DNA of 64,000 bases from Vibrio sp. YMD68 (GCF_029958905.1 NZ_CP124614.1:744001-808000), one strand, 5' to 3'. Shown: positions 28,052-38,127, numbered from the stretch's first letter. A program made the numbers and translations. The notes: generated by a model from the sequence alone, not told the origin.

Positions 28052-28480
28052 AATATGTCTCGTTTAGCTGTCTAGTTGAGAAAGATGGACGAAAGTTACC
28101 TTAGGGCGTGGTGATGGTCAAATTTAACCAAAAAAAATTGTTAGAAAAGTGGAGCTTAAACGGTCTATTTTCTATACCTAAGTGACAGTGTGTTACTCGT
28201 ATGAATAGAATGTTGTGACTCAATATGAATAATTTTAGCCGCCGTTGTGATAAAAACACACTGTAAATGTCATCATAGGTTGATCTGTGTGGCGAAAAAC
28301 TTTGAAAGGAATTCCAATAATTTAGTTAAAGATCTTATGATCAGGCCGATAACTAATTTAACTGACGAAAGAATACCAATTTATCTTATCCTTAAATAAC
28401 GTTAATTGAGCACTCGCATTGTGTTTTTTTGAATTGGTATCAATCTCATATTCGCTGATAAATAGCATGAGGAGTGCTTT
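28052..28480. other. Divergent intergenic region xseB/pomA
   Basis: 429 bases without a gene. It holds the FliA-type promoter for pomA (28327-28352), the unmapped promoter of xseB-ispA-dxs, and AT-rich sequence in which I see nothing further. Confidence 0.6.
28327..28352 (+). promoter_or_regulatory. Sigma-28 (FliA) promoter of pomAB
   Basis: TAAAG (28327-28331), 13 bases, then a perfect GCCGATAA (28345-28352). The spacing is one base shorter than the E. coli FliA consensus. Location ~130 bases before pomA fits a late flagellar gene. Confidence 0.72.
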
Positions 28481-29245
28481 GTGGATTTAGCAACGCTGTT
28501 AGGACTCATTGGAGGTTTTGCCTTTGTCATCATGGCGATGATCCTTGGTGGCAGCATCATGATGTTCATCGATGTCACTTCTATCTTGATCGTGGTCGGT
28601 GGCTCAACCTTCGTTGTACTGATGAAGTTTACAATGGGCCAGTTTTTTGGGGCAGCAAAAATTGCCGGCAAAGCATTCATGTTTAAAGTGGATGAGCCTG
28701 AAGATTTGATTGCGAAAGTGGTTGAAATGGCAGACGCAGCACGTAAAGGTGGCTTTCTAGCACTGGAAGAGATGGAGATAACCAATGGTTTCATGCAAAA
28801 AGGCATCGATCTGTTGGTGGATGGCCATGACGCCGACGTGGTGAGAGCGGCACTGCAAAAAGACATCGCATTAACCGATGAGAGGCACGACTTTGGTGCC
28901 AGTGTTTTTAGAGCCTTTGGTGATGTTGCTCCTGCGATGGGAATGATTGGTACTCTTGTTGGTTTGGTTGCGATGCTGTCTAACATGGATGATCCAAAAT
29001 CCATTGGCCCTGCGATGGCGGTTGCATTGTTAACCACACTCTACGGCGCGATTTTATCAAACATGGTGTTTTTCCCTATTGCCGATAAATTGTCCCTCAG
29101 ACGTGAACAAGAAAAACTGAACCGTCGTTTGATTATGGATGGTGTGCTGGCTATCCAAGATGGTCAAAACCCACGCGTTATCGATAGTTACCTTAAGAAC
29201 TACCTCCATGAAGGTAAGCGTGTTCTTGATGTAGATAACGAGTAA
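28481..29245 (+). CDS. pomA: Polar flagellar sodium-motor stator protein PomA
   Basis: MotA homologue; four membrane helices, forming with PomB the Na+ channel of the polar flagellar motor. 254 residues, near identical in pattern to Vibrio PomA (MDLATLLGLIGGFAFVIMAM; SILIVVGGSTFVVLMKF; DVAPAMGMIGTLVGLVAMLSNMDDP). GTG start with GAGGAG upstream. The charged cytoplasmic loop (~85-150) contacts the rotor protein FliG. Ten bases before pomB. Confidence 0.97.
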   Translation: MDLATLLGLIGGFAFVIMAMILGGSIMMFIDVTSILIVVGGSTFVVLMKFTMGQFFGAAKIAGKAFMFKVDEPEDLIAKVVEMADAARKGGFLALEEMEITNGFMQKGIDLLVDGHDADVVRAALQKDIALTDERHDFGASVFRAFGDVAPAMGMIGTLVGLVAMLSNMDDPKSIGPAMAVALLTTLYGAILSNMVFFPIADKLSLRREQEKLNRRLIMDGVLAIQDGQNPRVIDSYLKNYLHEGKRVLDVDNE

Positions 29246-29255
29246 GGAACGCAGT

Positions 29256-30224
29256 ATGGATGATGAAGATGATTGCAAATGTCCGCCCCCCGGGCTCCCG
29301 CTGTGGATGGGAACATTTGCCGATTTGATGTCACTGTTGATGTGCTTTTTCGTATTACTGCTTTCGTTTTCAGAAATGGATGTTCTGAAATTTAAACAGA
29401 TAGCGGGTTCGATGAAGTTTGCCTTTGGGGTTCAAAACCGTCTTGAAGTGAAAGACATCCCTAAAGGGACCAGTATTATTGCCCAAGAGTTTCGACCTGG
29501 GCGACCAGAACCTACCCCGATTGACGTGATCATGCAGCAAACCATTGATATCACGCAGCAAACCCTTGATTTTCACGAAGGGGAATCTGATCGAGCGGGG
29601 GGGACTCAGCGAGACAAGGGTAAACAGACGGGCGGAAAATCACCCGATACCTCAACGCAAGACAACCAAAACAACGAAGCCGATCAACAACAGCAGCAGG
29701 AATCGGATTCACAATCAGAAGCGCAATCTGAAGAGCTTGAAATCTTAGAAGAAGCGATCAAAAAAGCCCTAGAGCGAGAAATAGCAGAAGGGGCGATTGA
29801 AGTTGAAAATCTGGGTCAGCAAATCGTCATCCGTATTCGAGAGAAAGGGGCATTCCCTGAAGGATCGGCGTTTTTACAACCGAAGTTTAGACCCTTGGTT
29901 CGTCAAATCGCAGAGTTGGTTAAAGATGTCCCTGGCATTGTTCGTATTTCGGGTCATACCGATGACCAACGATTAGACTCTGAACTGTATCGTTCTAATT
30001 GGGATCTCTCTTCTCAGCGGGCGGTTTCTGTTGCTCAAGAGATGGAAAAAGTCCGCGGCTTCTCTCATCAGCGTTTGAGAGTCAGAGGGATGGCCGACAC
30101 TGAACCGCTAGGGGAAAATGATACGGCGGCTCAACGCTCTCGAAACCGTCGAGTTGAGATCAGCATTATGCAAGGTGAGCCACTGTACAGTGATGAAGTA
30201 CCATCAATACCGCTTGAACAGTAA
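29256..30224 (+). CDS. pomB: Polar flagellar sodium-motor stator protein PomB
   Basis: MotB homologue. Single N-terminal membrane helix LPLWMGTFADLMSLLMCFFV with the ion-binding Asp (Asp23, equivalent to Asp24 of V. alginolyticus PomB), a plug/linker region, and an OmpA-like peptidoglycan-binding domain (RISGHTDDQRL...RAVSVAQEM, ~residues 220-305). The linker has a Gln/Ser/Glu-rich low-complexity stretch with five consecutive Gln. Cotranscribed with pomA. Confidence 0.97.
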   Translation: MDDEDDCKCPPPGLPLWMGTFADLMSLLMCFFVLLLSFSEMDVLKFKQIAGSMKFAFGVQNRLEVKDIPKGTSIIAQEFRPGRPEPTPIDVIMQQTIDITQQTLDFHEGESDRAGGTQRDKGKQTGGKSPDTSTQDNQNNEADQQQQQESDSQSEAQSEELEILEEAIKKALEREIAEGAIEVENLGQQIVIRIREKGAFPEGSAFLQPKFRPLVRQIAELVKDVPGIVRISGHTDDQRLDSELYRSNWDLSSQRAVSVAQEMEKVRGFSHQRLRVRGMADTEPLGENDTAAQRSRNRRVEISIMQGEPLYSDEVPSIPLEQ

Positions 30225-30279
30225 TGTATTGATTAAAAAAGCGTTGTCGGTGGAGTTCGTCAACTCTCTTGGTCATTAG

Positions 30280-30308
30280 AAAGGTGAGTGTAACGCTCAC
30301 CTTTTTTA
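30280..30308 (+). terminator. pomAB terminator
   Basis: Stem AAAGGTGAGTG/CGCTCACCTTT, three-base loop, T run; ~55 bases after pomB. Confidence 0.9.
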
Positions 30309-30455
30309 TGTTTGCAACCTCGTGTATAATCTTGCGCCCTTATAGAGCGGTTATTAAAACACGCTTATTATTATGGTGATTGGCCTTTGGGTTACTTACC
30401 GTAATGAGAAGTAGAATAGTCGCGTTGCGCCAGCTTTTAACCTGTGAAGTGATGT

Positions 30456-31904
30456 ATGAAATTTATCGTTAAGCCCCATCCAGAAATTTTTGTCAAAAGT
30501 GATTCTGTGCGCAAGCGCTTCACAAGGATTCTAGAGTGTAACATTCGCAACATACTACAAAACCGAACCGAGTCGGTTGCCGTATTCAACCGTCGTGATT
30601 ACATCGAAGTGACTTCACAAAGTGACAAGTTCTACAATGAAACGTTAGACGTTTTAACGCAGACTCCGGGTATTCACCACTCTCTTGAAGTTCAGCAGTC
30701 TGATTTTAAAGATTTGCATGATATCTACGAGCAGGTCTTGGAGTTAAGCGGTTCTCTTATTGTCGATAAGACTTTTTCAGTACGTGCTAAGCGTCGTGGC
30801 AAGCATGACTTTTCTTCGATTGAGCTTGAACGTTATGTTGGTGGCGGTCTTAATCAAGCGGTTGAAAGTGCCAAAGTACAGCTGAAGAACCCCGATGTAA
30901 CGGTCAAAGTTGAGATTGAAAAAGATAAACTTAACCAAGTGATTGCTCGTCATAAAGGCTTGGGTGGGTTCCCTCTAGGAACACAGGAAGACCTTCTTAG
31001 CTTAATTTCTGGTGGCTTTGATTCTGGTGTTTCAAGTTACTTACATATTAAACGTGGTTCAAAAGTACACTACTGTTTCTTCAATTTAGGTGGCCCTGCA
31101 CACGAAATTGGTGTTAAGCAAGTTGCTCACTTCCTTTGGAATAAATACGGTTCATCGGCAAAAGTAAAATTCATCTCTGTGGATTTTGAACCGGTTGTGG
31201 CAGAGATTTTAGAGAAAGTCGACGATGGTCAAATGGGCGTCGTACTAAAACGTATGTTTATGCGTGCGGCAGGGCAAGTTGCTGAAAAATTTGGTATTCA
31301 GGCATTAATCACAGGCGAAGCGCTTGGGCAGGTTTCGAGCCAGACGCTGACGAATCTTCGTCATATTGATAACGTGACCGATTCATTGATTCTTCGACCG
31401 CTGATCAACTGGGATAAAGAAGACATCATTTCTCTTGCTCGTGAAATCGGCACAGAAGACTTCGCAAAAACAATGCCGGAATATTGTGGTGTTATTTCTA
31501 AAAATCCAACGGTTAAAGCAGTCAAAGCCAAACTGGAAAGAGAAGAAGAAAACTTTGATTTCGCTATTTTAGATGGTGTTGTCGAGAACGCTCGAGTCAT
31601 GGATATTCGTGACATTGCAAAAGAGAGTGTGCAAGCAGCGCCGGAAGTCGAACACGTACAAAAAGCAGATGGCAGTGCTATCGTACTGGATATTCGTAGC
31701 CCGGAAGAAGAAGATGGCAACCCATTAGTGATTGATGGCGTTGAAGTAAAACATATTCCTTTCTTCAAACTCGGCACACAATTTGGCGATTTGGATCAAG
31801 GTAAAGAGTACCTTCTTTATTGCGATCGCGGCGTTATGAGTCGCTTGCAAGCGTTGTACTTGCAAGAGCAGGGTTACCACAACGTAAAAGTGTACCGACC
31901 TTAG
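30456..31904 (+). CDS. thiI: tRNA 4-thiouridine synthase ThiI (with rhodanese domain)
   Basis: Sulfur transfer to U8 of tRNA and to ThiS for thiazole synthesis. 482 residues: N-terminal ferredoxin-like and THUMP domains (to ~165), PP-loop [11 protein letters not shown] near residue 187, a conserved Cys in [10 protein letters not shown], and a C-terminal rhodanese domain with persulfide Cys in LYCDRGVMS. It thus has the long enteric/vibrio architecture. Monocistronic, followed by a terminator. Confidence 0.97.
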   Translation: MKFIVKPHPEIFVKSDSVRKRFTRILECNIRNILQNRTESVAVFNRRDYIEVTSQSDKFYNETLDVLTQTPGIHHSLEVQQSDFKDLHDIYEQVLELSGSLIVDKTFSVRAKRRGKHDFSSIELERYVGGGLNQAVESAKVQLKNPDVTVKVEIEKDKLNQVIARHKGLGGFPLGTQEDLLSLISGGFDSGVSSYLHIKRGSKVHYCFFNLGGPAHEIGVKQVAHFLWNKYGSSAKVKFISVDFEPVVAEILEKVDDGQMGVVLKRMFMRAAGQVAEKFGIQALITGEALGQVSSQTLTNLRHIDNVTDSLILRPLINWDKEDIISLAREIGTEDFAKTMPEYCGVISKNPTVKAVKAKLEREEENFDFAILDGVVENARVMDIRDIAKESVQAAPEVEHVQKADGSAIVLDIRSPEEEDGNPLVIDGVEVKHIPFFKLGTQFGDLDQGKEYLLYCDRGVMSRLQALYLQEQGYHNVKVYRP

Positions 31905-31944
31905 GTTACGGTTAATAAAGACAGCCCAAGGTAATAGAATGATG

Positions 31945-31974
31945 ACGCGAATCGTATGACGGTTCGCGTTTTTT
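31945..31974 (+). terminator. thiI terminator
   Basis: Stem ACGCGAATC/GGTTCGCGT, seven-base loop, T run. Confidence 0.87.
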
Positions 31975-32008
31975 ATTGCTGTTCAGCCTGGGGCTATTGT
32001 CGATAGAT

Positions 32009-32212
32009 AAAAAAACACCGCCAAAAAGGCGGTGTAAAAGAATTTGACAGACAGGTCAAAAATACAGGAAGTTGATCTTGTCGTTGAGATAACAGCGACA
32101 AAATATTTGGTAGAAATCTACCTAACTCGAAAATCGAGTATGCAAACACAACATAGCAAGCAGCAAGCCAATTAATTCTGGAGAGAATTAAGCCGTTCAG
32201 GCTTGCGCTGCG
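32009..32212 (-). ncRNA. gcvB: GcvB small regulatory RNA
   Basis: Hfq-dependent sRNA of about 204 bases repressing many amino-acid and peptide transporter mRNAs. Minus-strand signatures match GcvB: the GU-rich seed region R1 GTTGTGTTTGCA (32141-32152), ACTTCCTGTA (32063-32072), CCTGTCTGTC shortly after, two hairpins (ACTCGATTTTCGAGT and GGTAGATTTCTACC), and a final terminator ACACCGCC-TTTTT-GGCGGTGT with T run. It is divergent from gcvA, as in E. coli. Ends are predicted: promoter -35 TTGCTT and -10 TATATT (32247-32219). Confidence 0.93.
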
Positions 32213-32218
32213 GGATGA

Positions 32219-32247
32219 AATATAGAATTTCTCTGGCCGCTAAGCAA
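32219..32247 (-). promoter_or_regulatory. gcvB promoter
   Basis: On the minus strand TTGCTT (32247-32242), 17-base spacer, TATATT (32224-32219). Activation by GcvA binding upstream is known in E. coli; I did not identify the GcvA site. Confidence 0.6.
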
Positions 32248-32303
32248 TCGACAATTTATAATGTTTCAGATTAAAAAAACTAATCCATTTTTTGAGTGCT
32301 CCT

Positions 32304-33212
32304 ATGTCTAGAAGATTGCCTCCTCTTAATTCGTTAAAAGTGTTCGAAGCTGCCGCTCGGCACTTAAGTTTCACTCGTGCTGCTGAAGAGTTATTTGTCA
32401 CTCAAGCTGCAGTTAGTCATCAAATTAAAGCTCTGGAAGAGTTCTTAAGTCTGAAGCTGTTTCGTCGACGAAATCGTTCTCTGCTGTTGACAGAAGAGGG
32501 CCAAAGTTACTTCCTCGATATTAAAGACATCTTTTCATCTCTTGCTGAAGCGACCGATAAAGTGCTTGAGCGCAGTGAAAAAGGTGCGCTCACCATTAGT
32601 CTGCCCCCCAGTTTTGCTATTCAATGGTTAGTACCGCGTTTAGCCGATTTTAATCAGCAACAACCTGACATCGATGTTCGAATAAAAGCCGTTGATATGG
32701 ATGATGGCTCTTTGACTGATGATGTCGATGTGGCGATTTACTATGGTCGAGGCAATTGGCCAGGTTTACGAGCCGATAAACTGTATCAGGAATATTTGGT
32801 TCCCTTGTGCTCTCCTGCTCTTTTATTGGGGAGTAAGCCTCTAGAGTCATTGAATGACCTTAAATCCCATACGTTACTGCATGATACTTCTCGTAAAGAC
32901 TGGAAGCAGTTCACTAAGCAATATGGATTGGAAGGGGTGAACGTCAACCATGGGCCTATCTTCAGCCATTCTACTATGGTGCTTCAAGCTGCGGCTCATG
33001 GACAAGGCATTGCTCTAGGACACAACGTATTGGCTCAACCAGAATTAGAAGCCGGACGCCTTATTGCTCCATTTGATGAGATATTTGTCACCAAGAATGC
33101 TTTTTATGTGGTGTGCCATGACAAGCAAGCGGATATGGGGCGGATAGCCACATTCCGTGACTGGATGTTAGCCAAGGCTCAAAGTGAGCAAGAGGAGTTT
33201 CTTGATGACTGA
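32304..33212 (+). CDS. gcvA: LysR-type regulator GcvA of glycine cleavage
   Basis: Transcription factor controlling the glycine cleavage operon and gcvB. N-terminal winged helix (RLPPLNSLKVFEAAARHLSF...QAAVSHQIKALE) and a LysR effector domain, matching E. coli GcvA along its length (FRRRNRSLLLTEEGQSYFLDIK; DVDVAIYYGRGNWPGLRADKLY). ATG 32304 is preferred over the TTG at 32292 because MSRRLPPLN equals the family start. First gene of gcvA-hydrolase-ygdD-rlmM. Confidence 0.96.
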   Translation: MSRRLPPLNSLKVFEAAARHLSFTRAAEELFVTQAAVSHQIKALEEFLSLKLFRRRNRSLLLTEEGQSYFLDIKDIFSSLAEATDKVLERSEKGALTISLPPSFAIQWLVPRLADFNQQQPDIDVRIKAVDMDDGSLTDDVDVAIYYGRGNWPGLRADKLYQEYLVPLCSPALLLGSKPLESLNDLKSHTLLHDTSRKDWKQFTKQYGLEGVNVNHGPIFSHSTMVLQAAAHGQGIALGHNVLAQPELEAGRLIAPFDEIFVTKNAFYVVCHDKQADMGRIATFRDWMLAKAQSEQEEFLDD

Positions 33213-33828
33213 TTATCTGATTGATGGTCAAAGCGATCAGCCCGTATTCATTTTTGCTCACGGTGCGGGGGCGGGAATGGACCACGATTTTATGGTTCAA
33301 GTGGCTAAAGGTTTGGCTGATAATGGCATTCAGGTGATTCGCTTTAATTTTCCCTATATGGTCGAACGGGCTGAAAGTGGAAAAAAGCGTCCTCCCGATC
33401 GTGCGCCAAAGCTCTTAGAGGCGTACCAGAAAGTGATTGATGACGTTGCAACTCGACCTGTTGTCATTGGTGGAAAGTCGATGGGAGGGCGAATGGCAAG
33501 CCTATTGGCTGATGAAACATTGGTGGCTGGCGTGGCTTGTTTAGGTTACCCGTTTCACCCACCGGGAAAACCCGAAAAGTATAAAGGGGTCCATTTGGCT
33601 ACACTGAGTAAGCCATGCCTTATTTTGCAAGGTGAACGCGATACGATGGGAAAAAGAGAAGAGTTTACTGAGTTTTCACTTTCAAACCATATCGAGGTTG
33701 CATTTATTCCCGATGGTGATCATAGCTTCAAGCCTCGTCAACGTTCAGGGTTTACGCAAGAACAAAATATCGCGTTAACCGTTGAAAAACTCAGCCAGTT
33801 TATTTTTGAGGTATACGATGCGAAGTAA
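33205..33828 (+). CDS. Alpha/beta hydrolase, KANL3/Tex30-like
   Basis: 207 residues. Nucleophile elbow GGKSMGGRMAS (Ser), N-terminal FIFAHGAGAGMD oxyanion region, and late DGDHSFKP with the probable catalytic His; an Asp in GERDTMG would complete the triad. Substrate unknown. Starts at ATG 33205, overlapping the gcvA stop, with AGGAG upstream; overlaps ygdD at the 3' end. E. coli lacks this gene between gcvA and ygdD. Confidence 0.85.
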   Translation: MTDYLIDGQSDQPVFIFAHGAGAGMDHDFMVQVAKGLADNGIQVIRFNFPYMVERAESGKKRPPDRAPKLLEAYQKVIDDVATRPVVIGGKSMGGRMASLLADETLVAGVACLGYPFHPPGKPEKYKGVHLATLSKPCLILQGERDTMGKREEFTEFSLSNHIEVAFIPDGDHSFKPRQRSGFTQEQNIALTVEKLSQFIFEVYDAK

Positions 33829-34216
33829 GTCATTGCTTACATTTTGTGGTCTATCTGGCATGGTTTCAGTCGCTTTAGGGGCTTTTGCCGCACACGGCCT
33901 AAAGTCTATCTTGTCGCCGTACCTGCTGGGTGTGTTTGAAACGGGTGTGCAATATCAATTTATTCACTCCATCGCGATTGCGGTATGTGCGATTTTAATT
34001 CAGATAAATATGGGCCAAAAAGCACAAAAGTATTTTTTCCTTGCCGCAATTTGCTTTATTATCGGCATCCTTTGTTTTAGTGGCAGTCTTTATGCACTAG
34101 CGCTTACCGGAATTAAGTGGTTTGGACCGATTACCCCGTTGGGTGGTCTACTATTTATTATTGGGTGGGGGCTGTTTACTGTCGCAGCACTACAGTTAAA
34201 AGAGGTTAACAAGTGA
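33818..34216 (+). CDS. ygdD: DUF423 membrane protein YgdD
   Basis: 132 residues, four predicted membrane helices. Family pattern [19 protein letters not shown] near the N terminus and [12 protein letters not shown] late. Function unknown. ATG 33818 with GAGG upstream; start overlaps the hydrolase stop and its end overlaps the rlmM start (GTGA). Conserved between gcvA and rlmM in enterics too. Confidence 0.92.
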   Translation: MRSKSLLTFCGLSGMVSVALGAFAAHGLKSILSPYLLGVFETGVQYQFIHSIAIAVCAILIQINMGQKAQKYFFLAAICFIIGILCFSGSLYALALTGIKWFGPITPLGGLLFIIGWGLFTVAALQLKEVNK

Positions 34217-35304
34217 AACACGTAATGCTCTATTGCCGTTCTGGCTTTGAAAAAGAGTGCGCTGGTGAAATTCAAGATAAAGCGAATCACCTAGAGGTGT
34301 ATGGTTTTCCTCGTGTACAGAAAAATACTGGTTATGTGCTGTTTGAGTGCTACCAAGAAGGCGATGCGGTTAAGTTGATCAAATCGATCGATTTTCAAAC
34401 GTTGATCTTTGCTCGCCAAATGTTTGCGGTTGCGACTGAGCTGACTGAGCTGCCAACAGAAGACCGCATCTCTCCTATTTTACAAGCGTTGAGTGAGGTT
34501 GAAGGCTTTCCTCGTTGCGGTGATATTCGTATTGAAACGCCAGATACCAATGAAGCAAAAGAGCTGCTGAAATTCTGCCGTAAATTTACCGTGCCGATGC
34601 GTCAAGCCATGCGCGGTAAAGGGTTATTGTTTAATAAAGATAACCCTAAAAAACCAGTTATGCATCTCTGCTTTGTCGCACCTGGCCACTGTTACGTGGG
34701 TTACTCAAACGTCGACAATAACTCAAAGTTCTTTATGGGGATTCCACGGTTAAAATTCCCTGCCGATGCACCAAGCCGTTCGACATTGAAACTTGAAGAA
34801 GCATTCCATGTTTTTATCCCTCGCGATGAGTGGGATGAACGATTAGCCTCAGGGATGTGGGGCGTGGATTTGGGTGCATGCCCAGGTGGTTGGACATATC
34901 AATTGGTGAAGCGCTCTATGTTTGTTCATGCGGTCGATAACGGCATGATGGCTGACAGTTTAATGGAAACGGGCCAAGTTAAGCACCACCAAGTTGATGG
35001 GTTTAAATTTGAGCCTGATCGTAAGAACGTAACTTGGCTTATTTGTGACATGATTGAAAAACCGTCTCGAGTTGCTCAGCTTATGGGCGAGTGGATCATT
35101 AGTGGTTGGGCAAAAGAAGCGATTTTCAACCTGAAACTGCCGATGAAAGGTCGTTATGATGAAGTGCTTCAAGATATTGAAAACCTGAAGCAATTCTTAA
35201 CTGAAAATGACGTTAAGTATAAGCTTCAAGCGAAGCATCTTTATCATGATCGTGAAGAGATAACGGTTCACCTTCAGTGTTTGTCGAATATCTCGCCGCA
35301 CTAA
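34213..35304 (+). CDS. rlmM: 23S rRNA 2'-O-ribose C2498 methyltransferase RlmM
   Basis: SAM-dependent methylation of C2498 in 23S rRNA before 50S assembly. 363 residues: N-terminal THUMP-related domain, then Rossmann methyltransferase with [14 protein letters not shown] as SAM motif and catalytic lysines, including one in the conserved [13 protein letters not shown] start overlapping the ygdD stop. The stop codon lies inside the first unit of a 17-bp tandem array. Confidence 0.96.
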   Translation: MKHVMLYCRSGFEKECAGEIQDKANHLEVYGFPRVQKNTGYVLFECYQEGDAVKLIKSIDFQTLIFARQMFAVATELTELPTEDRISPILQALSEVEGFPRCGDIRIETPDTNEAKELLKFCRKFTVPMRQAMRGKGLLFNKDNPKKPVMHLCFVAPGHCYVGYSNVDNNSKFFMGIPRLKFPADAPSRSTLKLEEAFHVFIPRDEWDERLASGMWGVDLGACPGGWTYQLVKRSMFVHAVDNGMMADSLMETGQVKHHQVDGFKFEPDRKNVTWLICDMIEKPSRVAQLMGEWIISGWAKEAIFNLKLPMKGRYDEVLQDIENLKQFLTENDVKYKLQAKHLYHDREEITVHLQCLSNISPH

Positions 35305-35416
35305 CTATTCAACCGCACTAACTATCTCAACGTACTAACTATTTCAACGTGCTAACTATTTCAACGTACTAACTATTTCAACGTAGTAAGTATTTCAACG
35401 TAGTAAGTATTTCACA
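35298..35416. repeat. 17-bp tandem array, 7 copies
   Basis: Seven adjacent 17-base units with consensus GTACTAACTATTTCAAC and graded divergence: the first (with a one-base shift) includes the rlmM stop codon, and the last two carry TAGTAAGT. No gene or promoter is apparent inside. Confidence 0.93.
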
Positions 35417-35442
35417 ACGCTGAAAAGATTAGCGACTTTGAT

Positions 35443-35505
35443 GAAGGCCCACGGTTAGTCTCCTGGTTCGGATGATGGATTAAGGAGAACGACAGTGGGT
35501 CTTTT
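35443..35505 (+). terminator. Likely rlmM operon terminator, long stem
   Basis: GGCCCAC pairs with GTGGGTC, with an inner TCTCC/GGAGA pair, followed by TTTTTG. It is the only terminator-like element between the repeat array and xni. The rest of 35305-35617 is non-coding. Confidence 0.55.
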
Positions 35506-35617
35506 TGTACGCTTAGGAAGGTCGATGGTGCAGTGATAACAGGTCGCTGAGAATTGAATGCCAGTAGCTAATAATGACTCGTTAACAACAACCGGCTTTG
35601 CTAGAGGTCACCTCTGT

Positions 35618-36385
35618 TTATCCATTAAAACGTAGTTCTTGTAAATTGAATCCTAGTTCGATATCCGTTTTAAGCGCACAGACGATTTTGCACGTACGCG
35701 CAGAGTCTATGTGCTCATCAAATTTCTTTCGGTATTTGGGTACGAGATCATCCGCGCAGTAGGCTGTCTCAATATCGGTGTATTGGTTCAGTATTTCTTT
35801 AGCCGCTTTTGGGCCGATGCCTGGAATCCCTGGGACTTGGCTTGAGCTAATACCAGTCAGCCCCCAGTAGTCAGAAAGCTGATTCGGTTTAACACCAAAT
35901 TCTTTTTCAATAAAAGGTTCATCGAGCCAGCGGTGTTGAAAATAATCGCGAATTTGTAGCGTTGGAGAGAGTAATTGGCAGTAGCCTTTATCGGTTGAGA
36001 TAATGGTGACTTTTTCACCGTGTTGAGCCACTTTTACCGCTAATGTTGCGACTAAATCATCGGCTTCATCACCATCGGAAAGCAGAGAATCAATTCCTAG
36101 ATCCCACCAGGCTTGCTGAATTTTATCTAAGCCATGCAGTAAAGGTTCAGGCATGGGTTTTCGGTTTTCTTTATATTTAGGCAGTATTTCTGCTCGCCAA
36201 CCTCGATTTTGCAAATGGTGATCAAACACCGCAATGATATGCGTAGGTTCGGCTTCATTTATTATGCGCTTTAATGTTCGGCTAGTCGTTTCAATGGTTC
36301 TTGCTATGTCTGCGGGATCGGGCTGAGCTGAGTGGACACGTCGAATGAGGTTGAGCGCATCGATGATCACTAGGTGTATTGACAT
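35618..36385 (-). CDS. xni: Flap endonuclease Xni (exonuclease IX family)
   Basis: 255 residues, related to the 5'-3' exonuclease domain of DNA polymerase I. Metal-binding acidic residues appear in VIIDALNLIRR, GDEADDLVATLA and STDKGYCQL; helix-hairpin-helix in VPGIPGIGPKAAKEIL. The lysine-containing helical gateway region is short, as in Xni. Likely removes flaps during repair or replication; physiological role is uncertain even in E. coli. Confidence 0.94.
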   Translation of the reverse strand: MSIHLVIIDALNLIRRVHSAQPDPADIARTIETTSRTLKRIINEAEPTHIIAVFDHHLQNRGWRAEILPKYKENRKPMPEPLLHGLDKIQQAWWDLGIDSLLSDGDEADDLVATLAVKVAQHGEKVTIISTDKGYCQLLSPTLQIRDYFQHRWLDEPFIEKEFGVKPNQLSDYWGLTGISSSQVPGIPGIGPKAAKEILNQYTDIETAYCADDLVPKYRKKFDEHIDSARTCKIVCALKTDIELGFNLQELRFNG

Positions 36386-36393
36386 AACATTCC

Positions 36394-36422
36394 AAAAAAT
36401 AAGGGCTTATTCAGCCCTTATT
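36394..36422 (-). terminator. ppnN terminator
   Basis: Perfect 10-bp stem AATAAGGGCT/AGCCCTTATT, five-base loop; T run on the minus strand. Confidence 0.88.
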
Positions 36423-36524
36423 GTAATGAATCAATGATAGATTGCTACCCATTGCCTGTAGAGAATGACTCACCGTGAAGAGTGACTGTACCCTGAAATG
36501 GCATCGTGATCGCTTTCTATCGGT

Positions 36525-37895
36525 TTAACGGTCGTCAGTGGTGGCTATTTTGTAACAAGGCACGTAATCGGTGCCACCGGGTAACTTCATTCTATGTTGT
36601 TCAACAAAGTCGTTGAGCAGCTTGTCCATCTTCTCCATAAGTATTGAATCGCCGTTGATTGTGAACGGCCCATGTTTCTCTATTTCGATGATGCCTTCCG
36701 CTTTAACGTTGCCAGCAACAATGCCAGAAAAGGCTTGTCTGAGTGCGGCCGCTAAGTTTTCTGGGGGCTGTTCAAGATGAAGATCCAAGCTCGCCATGCT
36801 TTCATGGGTAGGTTCGAAGGGGAGCTGAAATTCCGGTGCAATTTTCAGTGACCAGTTAAAACTGTAAGCATCACCGGTGTCTTTTCTGTGCTGTCTTACA
36901 CTCGGCATCGCTTGGCTGATAATTTGCGCTGCCTTTTCTGGATCATCGATGACTATTTGATAATGCTTTTGTGCTTCTTTGCCAAGAGTCTCACCAATAA
37001 ATTTATCGATTGAGCGGAAGTAACTTTCACTCTCTTTTGACCCTGTCAGTACGATCGGCATCGGTTGGTCGGCATTATCTGGGTGCATCATGATGCCCAG
37101 AATATACAAAAGCTCTTCTGCGGTTCCTGGTCCACCCGGGAAGATAACAATCCCGTGGGCCATACGAACGAACGCTTCAAGACGTTTCTCAATATCCGGC
37201 ATAATGATCAACTCATTGACGATCGGATTCGGTGGCTCTGCTGCAATAATAGATGGCTCGGTTAGCCCTAAGTAACGACGATTTTCATAACGCTGCTTAG
37301 CGTGACCAATCGCGGCTCCTTTCATTGGCCCTTCCATCGCTCCTGGCCCACAACCGGTACAGATGTTCAGCTCTCTAAGGCCGAGTTCATGGCCCACTTC
37401 TCTTGTGTACTGGTACTCAGTTGGATTGATCGAATGACCACCCCAGCAAACCACAAGGTTCGGCTCAATGCCAGGTGTTAATGCGTCTGCATTGCGTAAT
37501 ATGCCAAAGACCAAATTGGTAATATGAGTACTATTCGTGAGATTCAAACGTTGGCTGTCGGCTAGGTGCATATTGACGTAAACAATATCACGCAGCACTG
37601 AGAATAAGTGTTCTTGAATGCCCTTGATCATTTGCCCATCCACATAGGCATGTTCGGGCGCATTACTTAATTCGAGCTTGATACCACGCTCGCGACGAAC
37701 GACATTCACATCAAAGGATTTGTACTTTTCTAATAGCACCTTTGAGTTATCGGTGTGGCTACCAGAGTTGAGAACTGCCAGAGTGCAGTTTCTGTAAAGT
37801 TGATAAATATCACTTGATGCTGTTTTTTTAAGGCGCTCAACTTCTAGTTGAGAAAGCAAATCCATACTACCTGCTGGGCTAATATGAGTGATCAT
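36525..37895 (-). CDS. ppnN: Pyrimidine/purine nucleotide 5'-monophosphate nucleosidase
   Basis: Hydrolyses nucleoside monophosphates to base and ribose 5-phosphate; ppGpp-responsive in E. coli (YgdH). 456 residues with central LOG-type domain: [16 protein letters not shown] and [14 protein letters not shown] (phosphoribose binding), plus N- and C-terminal family domains. Start [22 protein letters not shown] matches the family. Monocistronic with own terminator. Confidence 0.96.
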   Translation of the reverse strand: MITHISPAGSMDLLSQLEVERLKKTASSDIYQLYRNCTLAVLNSGSHTDNSKVLLEKYKSFDVNVVRRERGIKLELSNAPEHAYVDGQMIKGIQEHLFSVLRDIVYVNMHLADSQRLNLTNSTHITNLVFGILRNADALTPGIEPNLVVCWGGHSINPTEYQYTREVGHELGLRELNICTGCGPGAMEGPMKGAAIGHAKQRYENRRYLGLTEPSIIAAEPPNPIVNELIIMPDIEKRLEAFVRMAHGIVIFPGGPGTAEELLYILGIMMHPDNADQPMPIVLTGSKESESYFRSIDKFIGETLGKEAQKHYQIVIDDPEKAAQIISQAMPSVRQHRKDTGDAYSFNWSLKIAPEFQLPFEPTHESMASLDLHLEQPPENLAAALRQAFSGIVAGNVKAEGIIEIEKHGPFTINGDSILMEKMDKLLNDFVEQHRMKLPGGTDYVPCYKIATTDDR

Positions 37896-38127
37896 AGTCG
37901 CCTCCTATTGTCTGAGAAATAAACACACCGAAAAAGTTGGTGTATTTAACATCTTAGCAAAGAAATTCAGTATATAACTATTTGAAAAGACTAAATCAAT
38001 ACAGAAATGTTAATAATTTGAATTTTATGGGATGGTGACAAAGAAATATGAGGGGGGAATGTGAGGTGAAAATAGGGTTAATGAACGGCAACGTTGAGTT
38101 TGAGATCACGGACTATAAGTGACGTGA

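Noticed and set aside
28402..29037. 211-aa ORF antisense to pomA
   Set aside because: Shadow of pomA, no start signals, low-complexity composition.
35298..35416. CRISPR-like array
   Set aside because: Units are contiguous 17-mers with no unique spacers and no cas genes nearby.
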